Shown here in pieces: positions 42,045 to 51,306 of a stretch of DNA of 64,000 bases. The notes under the pieces are model-generated. The model saw only the letters and a program-made list of their open reading frames with translations, was not told the origin of the DNA and did no database searches. Every line of letters starts with the position of its first letter. Position 1 is the first letter of the stretch. The DNA is from Pseudooceanicola lipolyticus. GTDB lineage: Bacteria; Pseudomonadota; Alphaproteobacteria; Rhodobacterales; Rhodobacteraceae. The DNA is taken from contig NZ_PGTB01000008.1 in NCBI RefSeq assembly GCF_002786325.1, positions 1 through 64,000 of the forward strand, read 5' to 3'. Both the position numbers and the translations under genes were made by a program.

Positions 42045-45000
42045 GCCGCGAACCGGGCTCGAGCGAGATCCATAATTTTCAGCTCGAGATCGTCGAGCAC
42101 CTCTACCGGGAGGTCGATGCCTTGCTCGTCGCGCAGAACGTCGAAGAAGTAGTCGTCTATGGCGTTGCGCAGATTGTTCTGGGCCACTTCGTTCGACCAA
42201 ATGTCCACGATCAGGTGGGACTTGATGATGTCGATAATCTGTCGAGCGATCGCTGCGGCATCGTTCCCGTCCACAGTATCATCGCCCACGGTCTTGAGCT
42301 GACCGTCCAGGATGCCGAAGAACGCCTGTGCATCTTCATCGCCTTGAATGCTCTCAGGAACATCCCGGCCACGATCCTTGCGTGCCACCTTGCTCGCGAG
42401 GTTCACGACGCTGTTCAGATACTCGCGCTCGGATAGCCGCTTCTCGCGATAGGCGCGGATGGTGTCTTCGAGCAGCTCGGAGAACTGTTTATAGAAAGTT
42501 GGGTCCTCATCCATCTTCTCAGTGATCGCCTTCCGGGTCGCGCTGGCAATGCGGTCTGCTCTTGAGGCTTCGGAGACGCTCGTTTCACCGACAACTGCTT
42601 TCAGCGCGTCAGGGTCGTTGATATTGACCACCTCGATGATGGTTTCCGCCGGCATCGCCACAACGTGGTCATCGAGCAGCTTCTGGATCTTCGGCTCGAA
42701 CTCGCGGACGTCAACTGTCTCCTGGTAGCGGAGCTGGACCGAGCGTTTGAGTTCGGAGAACTGCTTCCAGTCCCGCTTCAGAGCATCGACCTTGGCGTGG
42801 TCGAAGACATCGAACAGCTTGTCGGACGAGAGCGAGATGTGCAGGCAACGGCTGAATGCCTTGAGGCGCGCGTAGAATTCATGACGCAACGCCTCGTCAG
42901 CGAGATGCTGCTCGAACTGCTCCATGTCTTTCTTGTTCCGAACCGGCTTGAAAAGGTCCCATAGCTGATCATGCAGCTGGGGCAGCTTGCGGATCTCCTC
43001 CCGGACATCGTGCACCGTCCCGGCGAGGTCCGTAGCCTCGTAACCTTCGAAGGCGCTATAGGTCGTCAGGGCGCTGTCCAACTCGCCGAGCAGCCCCTCG
43101 TAATCGACGATGAAACCGAACTGCTTCTCCGTTCCGCCGTCCTCGTAGAGACGGTTCACGCGCGCAATCGCCTGTAGAAGGTTGTGTTCTTTCAGGGACT
43201 TGCAGACGTAGAGCACCGTGTTCCGGGGCGCGTCGAAGCCGGTGAGGAGCTTGGAGACGACGATCAGGATCTCTGGATCGCCGGAACCTTTGAAGGCATC
43301 GATGATCTGGCGGTTGTACTCCTCCTCGGTCTTGTACCGCGCCATCATCTGCGACCAGAAGCGTCGCACCAGGTCCTTGGACTCCTGGTCGACCTCCTCG
43401 TTGCCCTCGTTCTCGTCCGGCGGGGAGATGACGATCGCGCTCGAGGCGTGGCCAATCTCGTCGAGTACATCTTTGAAGCGGACCGCCGCCGCCTTCGACG
43501 GGGCGACGAGCTGCGCCTTGAAGCCGGTCCCCTGCCAGTGCTGGCGATAGTGTTCGGAGATGTCGAACGCCTTAGCTCGGATAGCCTGGTCAGTCTTGGC
43601 CAGCGCGTCCATCCGGGAGAACTTGCGCTTGAGGTCGGCCTTCTGGCTGTCAGTCAACCCCTCGCTGATCTTCTCGAACCAGCGGTCGATCACGGCTCCG
43701 GATACCTGCTGCTCGACAAGCCTTCCCTCATACAGTAGCGGCACGACGGCACCGTCGGCGACCGCCTCGTCGATGGCGTAGCGGTGGATCAGTCGCCCGA
43801 AGGTCGACAGTGTGTTCTTCTCCTTCTTCAGCAGGGGCGTGCCGGTGAAGCCGAGGTAGCAGGCCTTGGGCAGGAGGCGCCGCATCTTGGCGGCGAATTG
43901 GCTGTGGCCGCCGTAGCGCCCAGTCTGCGTCCTGTGGCTCTCGTCCACCAGCACGAAGGTGTTCGGATCGTCGTCCACAAGCTTGCTGTTCTTCAGCGCA
44001 GTATCGAACTTGTTGATGATCGTGGTGACCAGTGGAGCCTTGTTTTGAACGAGATCGAGAAGGTGAGACCCGCTTGTTGCGCGAACCGGCTCGAGGTCGC
44101 AGGACTTGAAGGTGTCCTTGATCTGCTTGTCGAGATCATCGCGGTCCGTGACGATAATGATCCGCGGGTTCTCGATGCTACGCTCGAGAGCGAGCGAGCG
44201 CCCCAGCATCACCATCGTCAACGACTTGCCCGACCCCTGCGTGTGCCAGATGACACCGCCCTTGCGAGCGCCGTTAACATCATGCTGCTTGACCGTCTCG
44301 ACAGCGCGCCGGATCCCGAAAAACTGCTGATGGCGCGCAACCTTGCGGACGCCGCCATCGAACACCGTGAAGCGGCGGATGAGATCGAGCAGCCGCACGG
44401 GGCGGCACAACGCGTACACCGTCCGGTCTTGAACCGTGACCGCGCGGTCGCCCTCAACGGCCATCGCATCGAAATAGGCGCGTGCGCCCGTGAAATCGCC
44501 GGAGAAGATGGCGTCTTTCTCCGCCGCAGAAAGCACACGGTTGGCGAAGGGCGCGATGGCCTCGTCAGTGTCTTCCTCGTCGCGCCAGTCAGCCCAGAAC
44601 TTGGATCTTGTCCCAACCGTAGCATAGCGCGCACCATTGCGGTTCATGGAGACCAGTAGCTGGGCGAAGTGGAAGAGCTGTGGGATGTTGTCCTCGTTCT
44701 GGTAGCCGATCAGTTGACTGTCCGCCTTCTTCAGGCTTTCGGTCGGCCGCTTGTTCTCGATCACGAGAATCGGGATGCCGTTCACGAATGCGACGATGTC
44801 GCAGCGCTTGGTCTGGCTCGACGCCGTCCTCTCGACCGAGAACTCGGCAGTGACATGGAAAACGTTGTTCTCCGGCCGCTCCCAATCGATGTAGCGGAAC
44901 GAGTAGCTCTTCGAGTCGCCGTCGATGGACTTCGTGATCGTCGTGCCGAGGACGAGCGTGTCGTAGATGTCCTGGTTAGTGCCCTTAAGACCCTTCAAAC

Positions 45001-45265
45001 GGTCGGGCGTGGGCTTGAGGCGCCGCATGGCGTCATGCGCGTCCTCAAGGTCAAAGCTGTATTCACGCCCCCGATGGGTGAAGCGGTTGATGCGCATCAG
45101 CTGGTCGGCGAGCACGTCATCCAGCACCACGTTCCGCAGGCGCCCGCCGCGCAGGCGAAGCGCCTCCTCTTGTGAGAGCGGGGTGAACCCAAGCGCCACG
45201 AGCAGCTGCAGCGCTGGCACCTGGGACTGGTGTTTCTCAGCCGCGATGAATCCCTCGTAATTCAT
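42041..45265 (-). CDS. hsdR: type I restriction enzyme subunit R (HsdR)
   Basis: 1074 aa, complete. The N-terminal PD-(D/E)xK nuclease has Asp156 (CDIVAFVNG) and Glu170-x-Lys172 (VIENKRP). The translocase has Walker A QGSGKS (343-348), DESH (441-444), FTGTPLL, and the later SKLLTGFDAP and QAIARVNR motifs. It cuts unmodified DNA after translocation. It is coupled by overlapping stops and starts to the TIGR04141-like gene before it and the metallopeptidase after it. Confidence 0.95.
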   Translation of the reverse strand: MNYEGFIAAEKHQSQVPALQLLVALGFTPLSQEEALRLRGGRLRNVVLDDVLADQLMRINRFTHRGREYSFDLEDAHDAMRRLKPTPDRLKGLKGTNQDIYDTLVLGTTITKSIDGDSKSYSFRYIDWERPENNVFHVTAEFSVERTASSQTKRCDIVAFVNGIPILVIENKRPTESLKKADSQLIGYQNEDNIPQLFHFAQLLVSMNRNGARYATVGTRSKFWADWRDEEDTDEAIAPFANRVLSAAEKDAIFSGDFTGARAYFDAMAVEGDRAVTVQDRTVYALCRPVRLLDLIRRFTVFDGGVRKVARHQQFFGIRRAVETVKQHDVNGARKGGVIWHTQGSGKSLTMVMLGRSLALERSIENPRIIIVTDRDDLDKQIKDTFKSCDLEPVRATSGSHLLDLVQNKAPLVTTIINKFDTALKNSKLVDDDPNTFVLVDESHRTQTGRYGGHSQFAAKMRRLLPKACYLGFTGTPLLKKEKNTLSTFGRLIHRYAIDEAVADGAVVPLLYEGRLVEQQVSGAVIDRWFEKISEGLTDSQKADLKRKFSRMDALAKTDQAIRAKAFDISEHYRQHWQGTGFKAQLVAPSKAAAVRFKDVLDEIGHASSAIVISPPDENEGNEEVDQESKDLVRRFWSQMMARYKTEEEYNRQIIDAFKGSGDPEILIVVSKLLTGFDAPRNTVLYVCKSLKEHNLLQAIARVNRLYEDGGTEKQFGFIVDYEGLLGELDSALTTYSAFEGYEATDLAGTVHDVREEIRKLPQLHDQLWDLFKPVRNKKDMEQFEQHLADEALRHEFYARLKAFSRCLHISLSSDKLFDVFDHAKVDALKRDWKQFSELKRSVQLRYQETVDVREFEPKIQKLLDDHVVAMPAETIIEVVNINDPDALKAVVGETSVSEASRADRIASATRKAITEKMDEDPTFYKQFSELLEDTIRAYREKRLSEREYLNSVVNLASKVARKDRGRDVPESIQGDEDAQAFFGILDGQLKTVGDDTVDGNDAAAIARQIIDIIKSHLIVDIWSNEVAQNNLRNAIDDYFFDVLRDEQGIDLPVEVLDDLELKIMDLARARFAA

Positions 45266-46935
45266 GCTACCTCGTCTGCGGGGTCAATCACCTCGCCGTC
45301 ATCTTGATCGTCTTCTGTGGGCTTCGATGGCTTCACACCGACGGCAGCCGGCTTCTTGATCCAAGCAAACGCTGCTTTGTAGCCCAGTGCCTTGAGATCG
45401 CGGACGGCCTGGCGAAGCGTGACAAGGCTGAAGAAAGGAAGCTTCGGCACGTCACCGGTTCCGATGACGGCATAGACGATGGTGTAGTCCCGCGACTGGA
45501 AGTTGCTTGCTGCAGTCGGAATTATTTTCGCGAAGTCCGCCTGACCGGTCTCGGCTTCAACCTCGGCGATCTTGCCCCTGACAAGGTCGCGAGCGGCTCC
45601 ATCAACGATCAAGATCCGACCGGAAACCGTGCCCTGGTTGAACAAGTGACTGAGGCGCGAGGACGAAGTCTTGTCCTTCACGTGGATGATGCGCGAGCCC
45701 TTATCGAGGAAATCGCAAGCTTCAACCGTCGTGGTCCAGCCGGTGGGCTTGATGAGTTTGCGATCGAGGCAGAGAAGCTCAGGCACGTCTTTCTTCAAGC
45801 GCCTGTTGTACTTCTCCTCATTTTCATCGGGGAGCGCGTCTGGAAGTTCTTCCTTTGGTAGTTCGTCGAAGAACTTCACTAACTCCTGAGCATAGTCCTG
45901 AGCGACCTGATACCAGCGTCCGCCGGAGAGCACGTAGGTATGGCCATCAACCTCGGCTTCGAGAACAAGACACTCGCCAATCTTCCAGCTCTTGCCGCAG
46001 TCCTTGCCCTCGTCGTCGACCTCGTGGACAGCATGCTTCCTGAGATCGTCGGCCGAGAAACTCGTCACGCCCTGCTCCTGAAGGGCGCCCAGGTAACCGG
46101 AGAGATCGAGGTCGGGGAACACAAGCTTGCTGCGGAAGCCCTTGTAGCGAATGCAGGCGCCCTTTTCTGGGTCGTAGATGATGGGAAAGGCCAAGTGCAG
46201 GCCATCCGGGTCTGCTCCACCGATGACAGCCTCGAGCTTCGCGGCAGCGGCATCATCCAGCTTCTCAAGAAGGTCGGCTTCGCGCACGTGTTTGATCTGG
46301 TCGACCCATCCGAAGTGGTTCTTGTAGGCGTCCTTCGCATATACGGAGAGCGCGTCGGCGCAGGCTTTCGGAAGGTCAGCCACCTTCAGACGGCGATCCA
46401 TGGACAATGCATCACTGCCGGCGACCCGTGTCGCGAAGTCCTTGTCCTTGGGAGTGCCGGCCAACCCGCGAATGATATCGCGTTCGACGTCGATCGCGAA
46501 GGCCGTCTGGTCGGACCCGCGACTCGTCTGGCTGCGCCGGGACAAGGTGTTCTCGTCGGGCGTCCGGACATCGGCGCTCTTCAACTGCTCTTCGTCCACC
46601 GAGTTGAGGACGACCCGAAGACCGAAGTCCTGCTCGAACTTGGAGGGGTCCAATTTCACATGACCCATACCGAATGACACGGCGAACCAGCGGCCAGACG
46701 TCTGCAGAAAGACCAGACCGTATGCGGTGTTGTTCCAGACCTTCTTTTTTTCGTCCGCGGACAGCCCCAGGAAACCGGACCACTTCGGCGGGTTGCCACC
46801 CATCGTGTCCAGCGCGATCTTGGCGCCTTCGATCTTGGGCCAGTTCTCCAAGTCGACACCGTCGCGGAGGGCATCTGCAGGTTCGACACCGTCCTTCAGG
46901 AGGCGGATGGATAGCTTCTGAATATTGTCGGTCAT
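45262..46935 (-). CDS. TIGR04141/DUF6119-like defence-associated protein
   Basis: 557 aa. The N-terminal MTDNIQKLSIRLLKDGVEP, the central QLRVV..SVDE-type region, the SRRSQTSRGSDQTAFAID stretch and the C-terminal TIVYAVIGTGDVPKLPFFSLVTLRQAVRDLKALGY match the sporadically distributed TIGR04141/DUF6119 family as I recall it. Members occur inside or beside type I R-M loci; their activity is unknown. Here the gene is embedded between hsdS and hsdR with 4-bp overlaps on both sides, so it is made with the complex. Confidence 0.7.
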   Translation of the reverse strand: MTDNIQKLSIRLLKDGVEPADALRDGVDLENWPKIEGAKIALDTMGGNPPKWSGFLGLSADEKKKVWNNTAYGLVFLQTSGRWFAVSFGMGHVKLDPSKFEQDFGLRVVLNSVDEEQLKSADVRTPDENTLSRRSQTSRGSDQTAFAIDVERDIIRGLAGTPKDKDFATRVAGSDALSMDRRLKVADLPKACADALSVYAKDAYKNHFGWVDQIKHVREADLLEKLDDAAAAKLEAVIGGADPDGLHLAFPIIYDPEKGACIRYKGFRSKLVFPDLDLSGYLGALQEQGVTSFSADDLRKHAVHEVDDEGKDCGKSWKIGECLVLEAEVDGHTYVLSGGRWYQVAQDYAQELVKFFDELPKEELPDALPDENEEKYNRRLKKDVPELLCLDRKLIKPTGWTTTVEACDFLDKGSRIIHVKDKTSSSRLSHLFNQGTVSGRILIVDGAARDLVRGKIAEVEAETGQADFAKIIPTAASNFQSRDYTIVYAVIGTGDVPKLPFFSLVTLRQAVRDLKALGYKAAFAWIKKPAAVGVKPSKPTEDDQDDGEVIDPADEVA

Positions 46936-48236
46936 GAAAATTCCTTCTGGTCACTCTTCAATTTCACGCGCCACTCACCCGTCAGCAGCTTCTGCATCAG
47001 GCCGCGCTTCTGCCGGGTGACCGCTTCGATTTCTCGTTCTGTGGCGGCGAGGTCGTCCCGCGCAGTGTTCAGAACTTCGACGATGGCTTTCTGTTCATCC
47101 AACGGCGGCACCGGAAACGGGAGGCGAGAAAAATCGCTCCAGCGGAGGCTGCCGCGCCGGTCCACCGAGGCGCTGGTACTTACCTCAAAGATGTGCCGGT
47201 AGAGTTCCGTCTTCAGAACCGCAAATGCGTATTCTGCACTCACCTCGTCTGGGCTGAAGCGGAAGACAGTGTAGATGGGACTGACGACGCCGATATCAGT
47301 GAGGTTCTGGAGGCCGATCGACCCTTCCTCGACGTGGTTGCTGGGGAAGCCGAAATCGCCGCGCCAGATTTTCTTATAGCCGGTCAGGTCGGCGCTGAAG
47401 ACCTGCTTCTTGAAGTACTCCAGCGACCGCACGAAGCCGTCGTGCTTCGAGCATGAGAGAACTTCGTGCTGGTCAACTGCACCATTCCGCTCCGAGACTT
47501 CTGTGGCCAAATCGCCGATAGGGCGGCAGCCCCATGATGCAGGAAGCTGAAACCACCTGTAGGGCGCTACCTCGTCAGTCCTCCGGAAGCGGTCTAGCTG
47601 CTTGGCGCCGAAGGCCAACGCCATCGTGAGTCCCCGGTGCCGCCTGAGCTTCGCCGCGCGGAGGGCAGTGAGTTTTTCGAGCGCCTCGTCCCAAGTCCGC
47701 AGGATTTCGGCGATCTTGCGCTGTTCGGGGAGCGGGGGCAGCAAGATCGGGAGCTTTTCGAGCGCCTGCTTCGTGAGCTTGTAGCGCCCGGCGCCTTGAC
47801 GGGTGAGCGAATGCGAAATGTCTCGGTGCCTAAAGAACTGAAAGAACCAGTCGACTGCGCAGCCCTTACCGCTCGCGATCAAATGAGCGTGGTTGTTGAC
47901 GTTGAACCGCCCGGACACCCTAACGGTCTGGCTCTTCTTCTCCGTGTCGAGAAAATGATCGCCATCTTCGCCAATGAGCGCAAACTCACCTTCAGCGCGA
48001 AACTCATCAATGTAATCGAGAATGCCGGTCGGGCCGTAATACGGATACTCTCCCTGCATCACCGCTCTTGTTTCGACCGACAACGGCAAGCGAAGATCGT
48101 TTCGGATCGTGCAAGCCTTGCCCACGGTTGATAGCTTCCAGCCATCCGGAACCGTGGTCACGCCAAGTCGGCCGAGGTCTCGCTCAGCGGCACGGCTCCG
48201 CGCGCTTTCTTTCGCCGAAGTCGTTCCGTCACGCAT
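46932..48236 (-). CDS. hsdS: type I restriction specificity subunit (HsdS)
   Basis: 434 aa with two target-recognition domains. The first conserved region follows TRD1 (LPPLPEQRKIAEILRTWDEALEKLTALRAA, about 170-200). The second copy is near the C-terminus (VPPLDEQKAIVEVLNTARDDLAATEREI), ending RGLMQKLLTGEWRV. It sets the DNA sequence methylated and cut. ATG at 48236 lies inside the hsdM stop region (8-bp overlap); a TTG one codon earlier is less likely. Confidence 0.93.
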   Translation of the reverse strand: MRDGTTSAKESARSRAAERDLGRLGVTTVPDGWKLSTVGKACTIRNDLRLPLSVETRAVMQGEYPYYGPTGILDYIDEFRAEGEFALIGEDGDHFLDTEKKSQTVRVSGRFNVNNHAHLIASGKGCAVDWFFQFFRHRDISHSLTRQGAGRYKLTKQALEKLPILLPPLPEQRKIAEILRTWDEALEKLTALRAAKLRRHRGLTMALAFGAKQLDRFRRTDEVAPYRWFQLPASWGCRPIGDLATEVSERNGAVDQHEVLSCSKHDGFVRSLEYFKKQVFSADLTGYKKIWRGDFGFPSNHVEEGSIGLQNLTDIGVVSPIYTVFRFSPDEVSAEYAFAVLKTELYRHIFEVSTSASVDRRGSLRWSDFSRLPFPVPPLDEQKAIVEVLNTARDDLAATEREIEAVTRQKRGLMQKLLTGEWRVKLKSDQKEFS

Positions 48237-49746
48237 CAACGCCGAGCTCCTTCAGATACCCGGCCATCTTCGCCCGAACGTCGGCCAGTTCGGCCTCGAT
48301 CCGCAGGATGTCCTTCTGCACGGCGGCGACGTCGATCTCCTCCTCCGGCTCGAACGTGTCGACGTAGCGGGGGATGTTGAGGTTGTAGCCGTTCTCGGCG
48401 ATTTCCTCCGGGCTGGCCCGGTGCGAATACCGCTCGACCTCGGCGCGGGTGCTGTAGGTCTCCAGCACCCTCGCCACATGCGCGTCGTCCATCACGTTCT
48501 GGGTCTTGCCCGGCGTGAACTCCTTGCTGGCGTCGATGAACAGCACGTCGCGCCGGCCCGCGTTCGCGCCGCCTTCCTCTCGCGAGCGGTCGAAGATCAG
48601 GATGGCGACCGGGATCCCTGTGGTGGTGAACAGGTTGGCGGGCAGGCCGACGACGGCATCGAGAAGGTTTTCCTCGATCAGCTGCTGCCGGATGCGCCCC
48701 TCGGCCCCGCCCCGGAACAGCACGCCATGCGGCACGATCACGGCCACGCGGCCGGACTGCCGCTTGGCGATCTCGATCATGTGGGTGATGAAGGCGTAGT
48801 CGCCCTTGGACTTGGGCGGCACACCGCGCCAGAACCGTTTGTACTGGTCGCTGTCCGCATCCTCCGCGCCCCACTTGTCGAGCGAGAACGGCGGATTGGC
48901 GAGCACCACGTCGAAGCGCATGAGGTGATCGCCCTCGACCAGCGTCGGGCTATTCAGCGTGTCGCACCATTCGATGCGGGCCGCGTCCTTGGCGTGCAGG
49001 AACATGTTCATGCGGGCCAGCGCCCAAGTCGCGCCGTTCACCTCTTGCCCGTAGAGGGCGAAGTTTTCGGACCCGACTTCCTGTGATGCCTGAATAAGCA
49101 GAGAGCCCGACCCACATGCCGGATCGCAGATGGTATCGCCCGGCTGAGGCGCGACCAGCTTGGCCAGCAGTCCGGAAACGGCGGTTGGGGTATAGAACTC
49201 GCCTGCCTTCTTGCCGGCGTCCGAGGCGAAGCGGGAAATCAGGTAGATGTAGCACTCGCCAATGATGTCCTCGGTCACCCGCGACGGGCGCAGGTCGAGC
49301 GCGGGCTTGGCGAAGTCCTCAAGCATGTTCTTGAGGCGGCGGTTGCGATCCTTCGGGCGGCCGAGATTGGCCTCGGAATTGAAGTCGATATTGCGGAAGA
49401 CGCCTTCGAGCTTTGCGCGGTTCGCGTCCTCGATCTTTTCAAGCGCGATGTTGATCAGCTCGCCGATGTTGGGCTCGTTTCGCTGCGCGTAGAGATCGTA
49501 GAAGCTGGCGCCCTCGGGAAGGATGAAGCGCTCACGTTCCAACCGCCGACGGATGCGCGCATCATCGTCCCCGTATTGCTTGCGGTAGGTCTCGATATGA
49601 TCATTCCAGAGGTCCGAAATGTACTTCAGGAACAACATCACGAGGATGTAGTCCTTGTACTGACCGGCATCGACGGCGCCCCGGAAGGTGTCGCAGGCCG
49701 CCCAAGCGGTCTGGTTGATCTGCTGTTGGGTAACCTGATCTGTCAT
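48229..49746 (-). CDS. hsdM: type I restriction modification methyltransferase (HsdM)
   Basis: 505 aa N6-adenine methylase. The SAM motif DPACGSGSLL is at 208-217 and the catalytic NPPF at 284-287. The N-terminal helical domain (MLFLKYISDLWNDH) joins the specificity subunit. Start overlaps the stop of the half-size S gene before it (ATGA). Complete and apparently active. Confidence 0.95.
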   Translation of the reverse strand: MTDQVTQQQINQTAWAACDTFRGAVDAGQYKDYILVMLFLKYISDLWNDHIETYRKQYGDDDARIRRRLERERFILPEGASFYDLYAQRNEPNIGELINIALEKIEDANRAKLEGVFRNIDFNSEANLGRPKDRNRRLKNMLEDFAKPALDLRPSRVTEDIIGECYIYLISRFASDAGKKAGEFYTPTAVSGLLAKLVAPQPGDTICDPACGSGSLLIQASQEVGSENFALYGQEVNGATWALARMNMFLHAKDAARIEWCDTLNSPTLVEGDHLMRFDVVLANPPFSLDKWGAEDADSDQYKRFWRGVPPKSKGDYAFITHMIEIAKRQSGRVAVIVPHGVLFRGGAEGRIRQQLIEENLLDAVVGLPANLFTTTGIPVAILIFDRSREEGGANAGRRDVLFIDASKEFTPGKTQNVMDDAHVARVLETYSTRAEVERYSHRASPEEIAENGYNLNIPRYVDTFEPEEEIDVAAVQKDILRIEAELADVRAKMAGYLKELGVDA

Positions 49747-50360
49747 TGGAAGAGTTCCTTTTTGCGACCGGCGCGGGCGCGCTCAGCCAGAATAATGGAT
49801 GAAAGCTGCTCTCGGCGATCAGCCAGGTCGCGGAGCAATGCACCCTCGCGCTTTGCAAGCTTATGAATTGCAACAATACGTGCCTGAGTTTCGATATCGG
49901 GCAATGGCACGTCCAGCTCCTCGAGTACGGCCTTGGATATCATCCGCATGCTGGTCCCTTGTGCTTCTGTGTCGAAGTATCTCTGGGACCTTGGCTGATT
50001 GATCGCCCAGGCGAGGTAGTCCGGCAGCGTAAGACCCGCCTTAGGGCGCAAAATGACGAGCGGCAGGATAACGACAATCGGTTCTTCAAGTTTCGTGTTA
50101 ACGGGCGCCGCTACGTTAGGCTCGCCACGTGACTTGAAGATCACTTCTCCCCCGCGCACAACATGGCGCTCGGGTAGACCATCCAGTGCATAACGCTGCA
50201 ATGGCCTAGCGGCCAAATCGTCATCGGGCTGGATGTCGCGAAGCTGGACGGCAAGCCGCCCGCCTTCCGGGGAAACCTCTAAGCGCCCTCTTGCGGTGTG
50301 CCCTGACCAAATTTCGCAAATGTCACCAAGCCTCAAGATCGATTCCTCTGTATTGTCCAT
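49743..50360 (-). CDS. half-size specificity (HsdS-like) protein, single TRD
   Basis: 205 aa with one target-recognition domain (ESILRLGDICEIWSGHTARGRLE, then NTKLEEPIVVILPLVILRP) and one coiled conserved region (VPLPDIETQARIVAIHKLAKREGALLRDLADRREQL). About half the length of hsdS, without the second TRD. It is the first gene of the operon, ahead of hsdM. ATG at 50360 has no ribosome site and sits 4 nt after the -10. TTG at 50336 (LRLGDICEIW) follows AGAGGA and is a good alternative. It could pair as a dimer to give a second DNA specificity, or regulate. Confidence 0.8.
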   Translation of the reverse strand: MDNTEESILRLGDICEIWSGHTARGRLEVSPEGGRLAVQLRDIQPDDDLAARPLQRYALDGLPERHVVRGGEVIFKSRGEPNVAAPVNTKLEEPIVVILPLVILRPKAGLTLPDYLAWAINQPRSQRYFDTEAQGTSMRMISKAVLEELDVPLPDIETQARIVAIHKLAKREGALLRDLADRREQLSSIILAERARAGRKKELFQ

Positions 50361-50392
50361 ACAGAGATACGCCGTTGCAGCCAGATTGTCAA
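50346..50392 (-). promoter_or_regulatory. promoter and start-codon palindrome of the R-M operon
   Basis: On the minus strand TTGACA (50392-50387), 17 bp, TATCTC (50369-50364). A perfect inverted repeat, CTCTGTAT (50346-50353) and ATACAGAG (50359-50366), spans the -10 end and the ATG. It is well placed for repression of the whole operon. Confidence 0.55.
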
Positions 50393-50922
50393 GGCCGCGA
50401 ACTCAGTAGCTAGATTACAGAGAGTTTCGGTCTGGGGCGGTACTTCTGGCAGACAACTCGAGGAGACGGCTAATTCGCAAATTAGGTCAAGCTGATCGTT
50501 GGCCTGTCTCTGGCCTGCTCAAGACGCCATCGTTCCAGCTTACTGCCAATCCTGCCGAGGTGCGGCGTACGGTCTATCTTGATTGTCGCGGTCGTGGCGT
50601 TCGGGTTCGAACCGTTCTGGTTGGCAAAGATCAAGGACGGCAAGCGCCGAAGAAGGGCAGCATCTCCCTCGGCTGTTCACCCACCTTCCTTCGCGGCTAC
50701 CGCACTTCTCCCGATGTGTTGCTTTGCATGACATGCTGGTCGCAGCTGTCGTCCCGCCCACAAGGGTTGTCGCCGATCTTTTTCCCCTGACCCTGCGGGT
50801 CATTCCTCGCGAGCCAAAAACACCGGCGCCTGCCCCTCTCCGCTGCGCTTCGCCTTCGGTGTGGCCGGGCCTTGGCCAGCTGCAAGGTGACCATCATTGC
50901 AACGCAAACAAGGAGAAGAGCA
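50393..50922. other. non-coding region between R-M operon and DUF736 gene
   Basis: About 530 bp without a credible gene. The second half carries a leader block (CATTCCTCGCGAGCC at 50801, TCCGCTGCGC at 50839) shared with the DUF2493 leader at 31 kb. The first half holds nothing I can name. Confidence 0.5.
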
Positions 50923-51261
50923 ATGACCACGAACTGCATCAAATTCACCAGCGCCGACATCGAAACCGCCAAGGGCACAGGCTCCATCTCGACCCTGACC
51001 TTCGACCTCGACATCACGGTCGAACCCGTCGCGAGCACGAACCCGATGGCCCCCACGCACCGCGTCCTCGGCCGCTCCCCGCGCGGCAAGCTGGTCGAGT
51101 GCGGCGGTATCTGGAAGAAGCAGAACAAGGAGACCGGCGCCGACTACTACACGCTGACCATCCGCGACCACGGCTTCAACGCCAACCTCGGCAAGGCCGC
51201 AAACCAGGACGATCTGTCCGTGCAGGCCGTCATTCCCTGGGGTCCCAAAGACGCCGCCTAA
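50923..51261 (+). CDS. DUF736-like protein
   Basis: 112 aa. The layout of a short N-terminal segment, a TGSISTLTFDLDITVEP strand, DHRVLGRSPRGK-like middle, GGIWKKQNKETGADYYTLTIRDHGF and a C-terminal VQAVIPWG fits DUF736, a family of small proteins on conjugative plasmids of alphaproteobacteria. Function unknown; often close to transfer genes, as here. AAGGAGAAG lies 4 bp before the ATG. A strong terminator follows. Confidence 0.7.
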   Translation: MTTNCIKFTSADIETAKGTGSISTLTFDLDITVEPVASTNPMAPTHRVLGRSPRGKLVECGGIWKKQNKETGADYYTLTIRDHGFNANLGKAANQDDLSVQAVIPWGPKDAA

Positions 51262-51268
51262 GCCAACG

Positions 51269-51306
51269 GCCAGGCCGCTCCGGCGGTCTGGCTATTTCTT
51301 GTTCTT
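51269..51306 (+). terminator. Rho-independent terminator after the DUF736 gene
   Basis: 10-bp stem GCCAGGCCGC / GCGGTCTGGC with loop TCCG, followed by TATTTCTTGTTCTT. It begins 8 bp after the stop codon. Confidence 0.8.

Noticed and set aside
46932..48239. Phase-variable inverted specificity locus, considered because two S-type genes flank hsdM
   Set aside because: No recombinase gene is within the operon and no inverted repeats shared by the two S genes were seen, so DNA inversion of TRDs is not supported.
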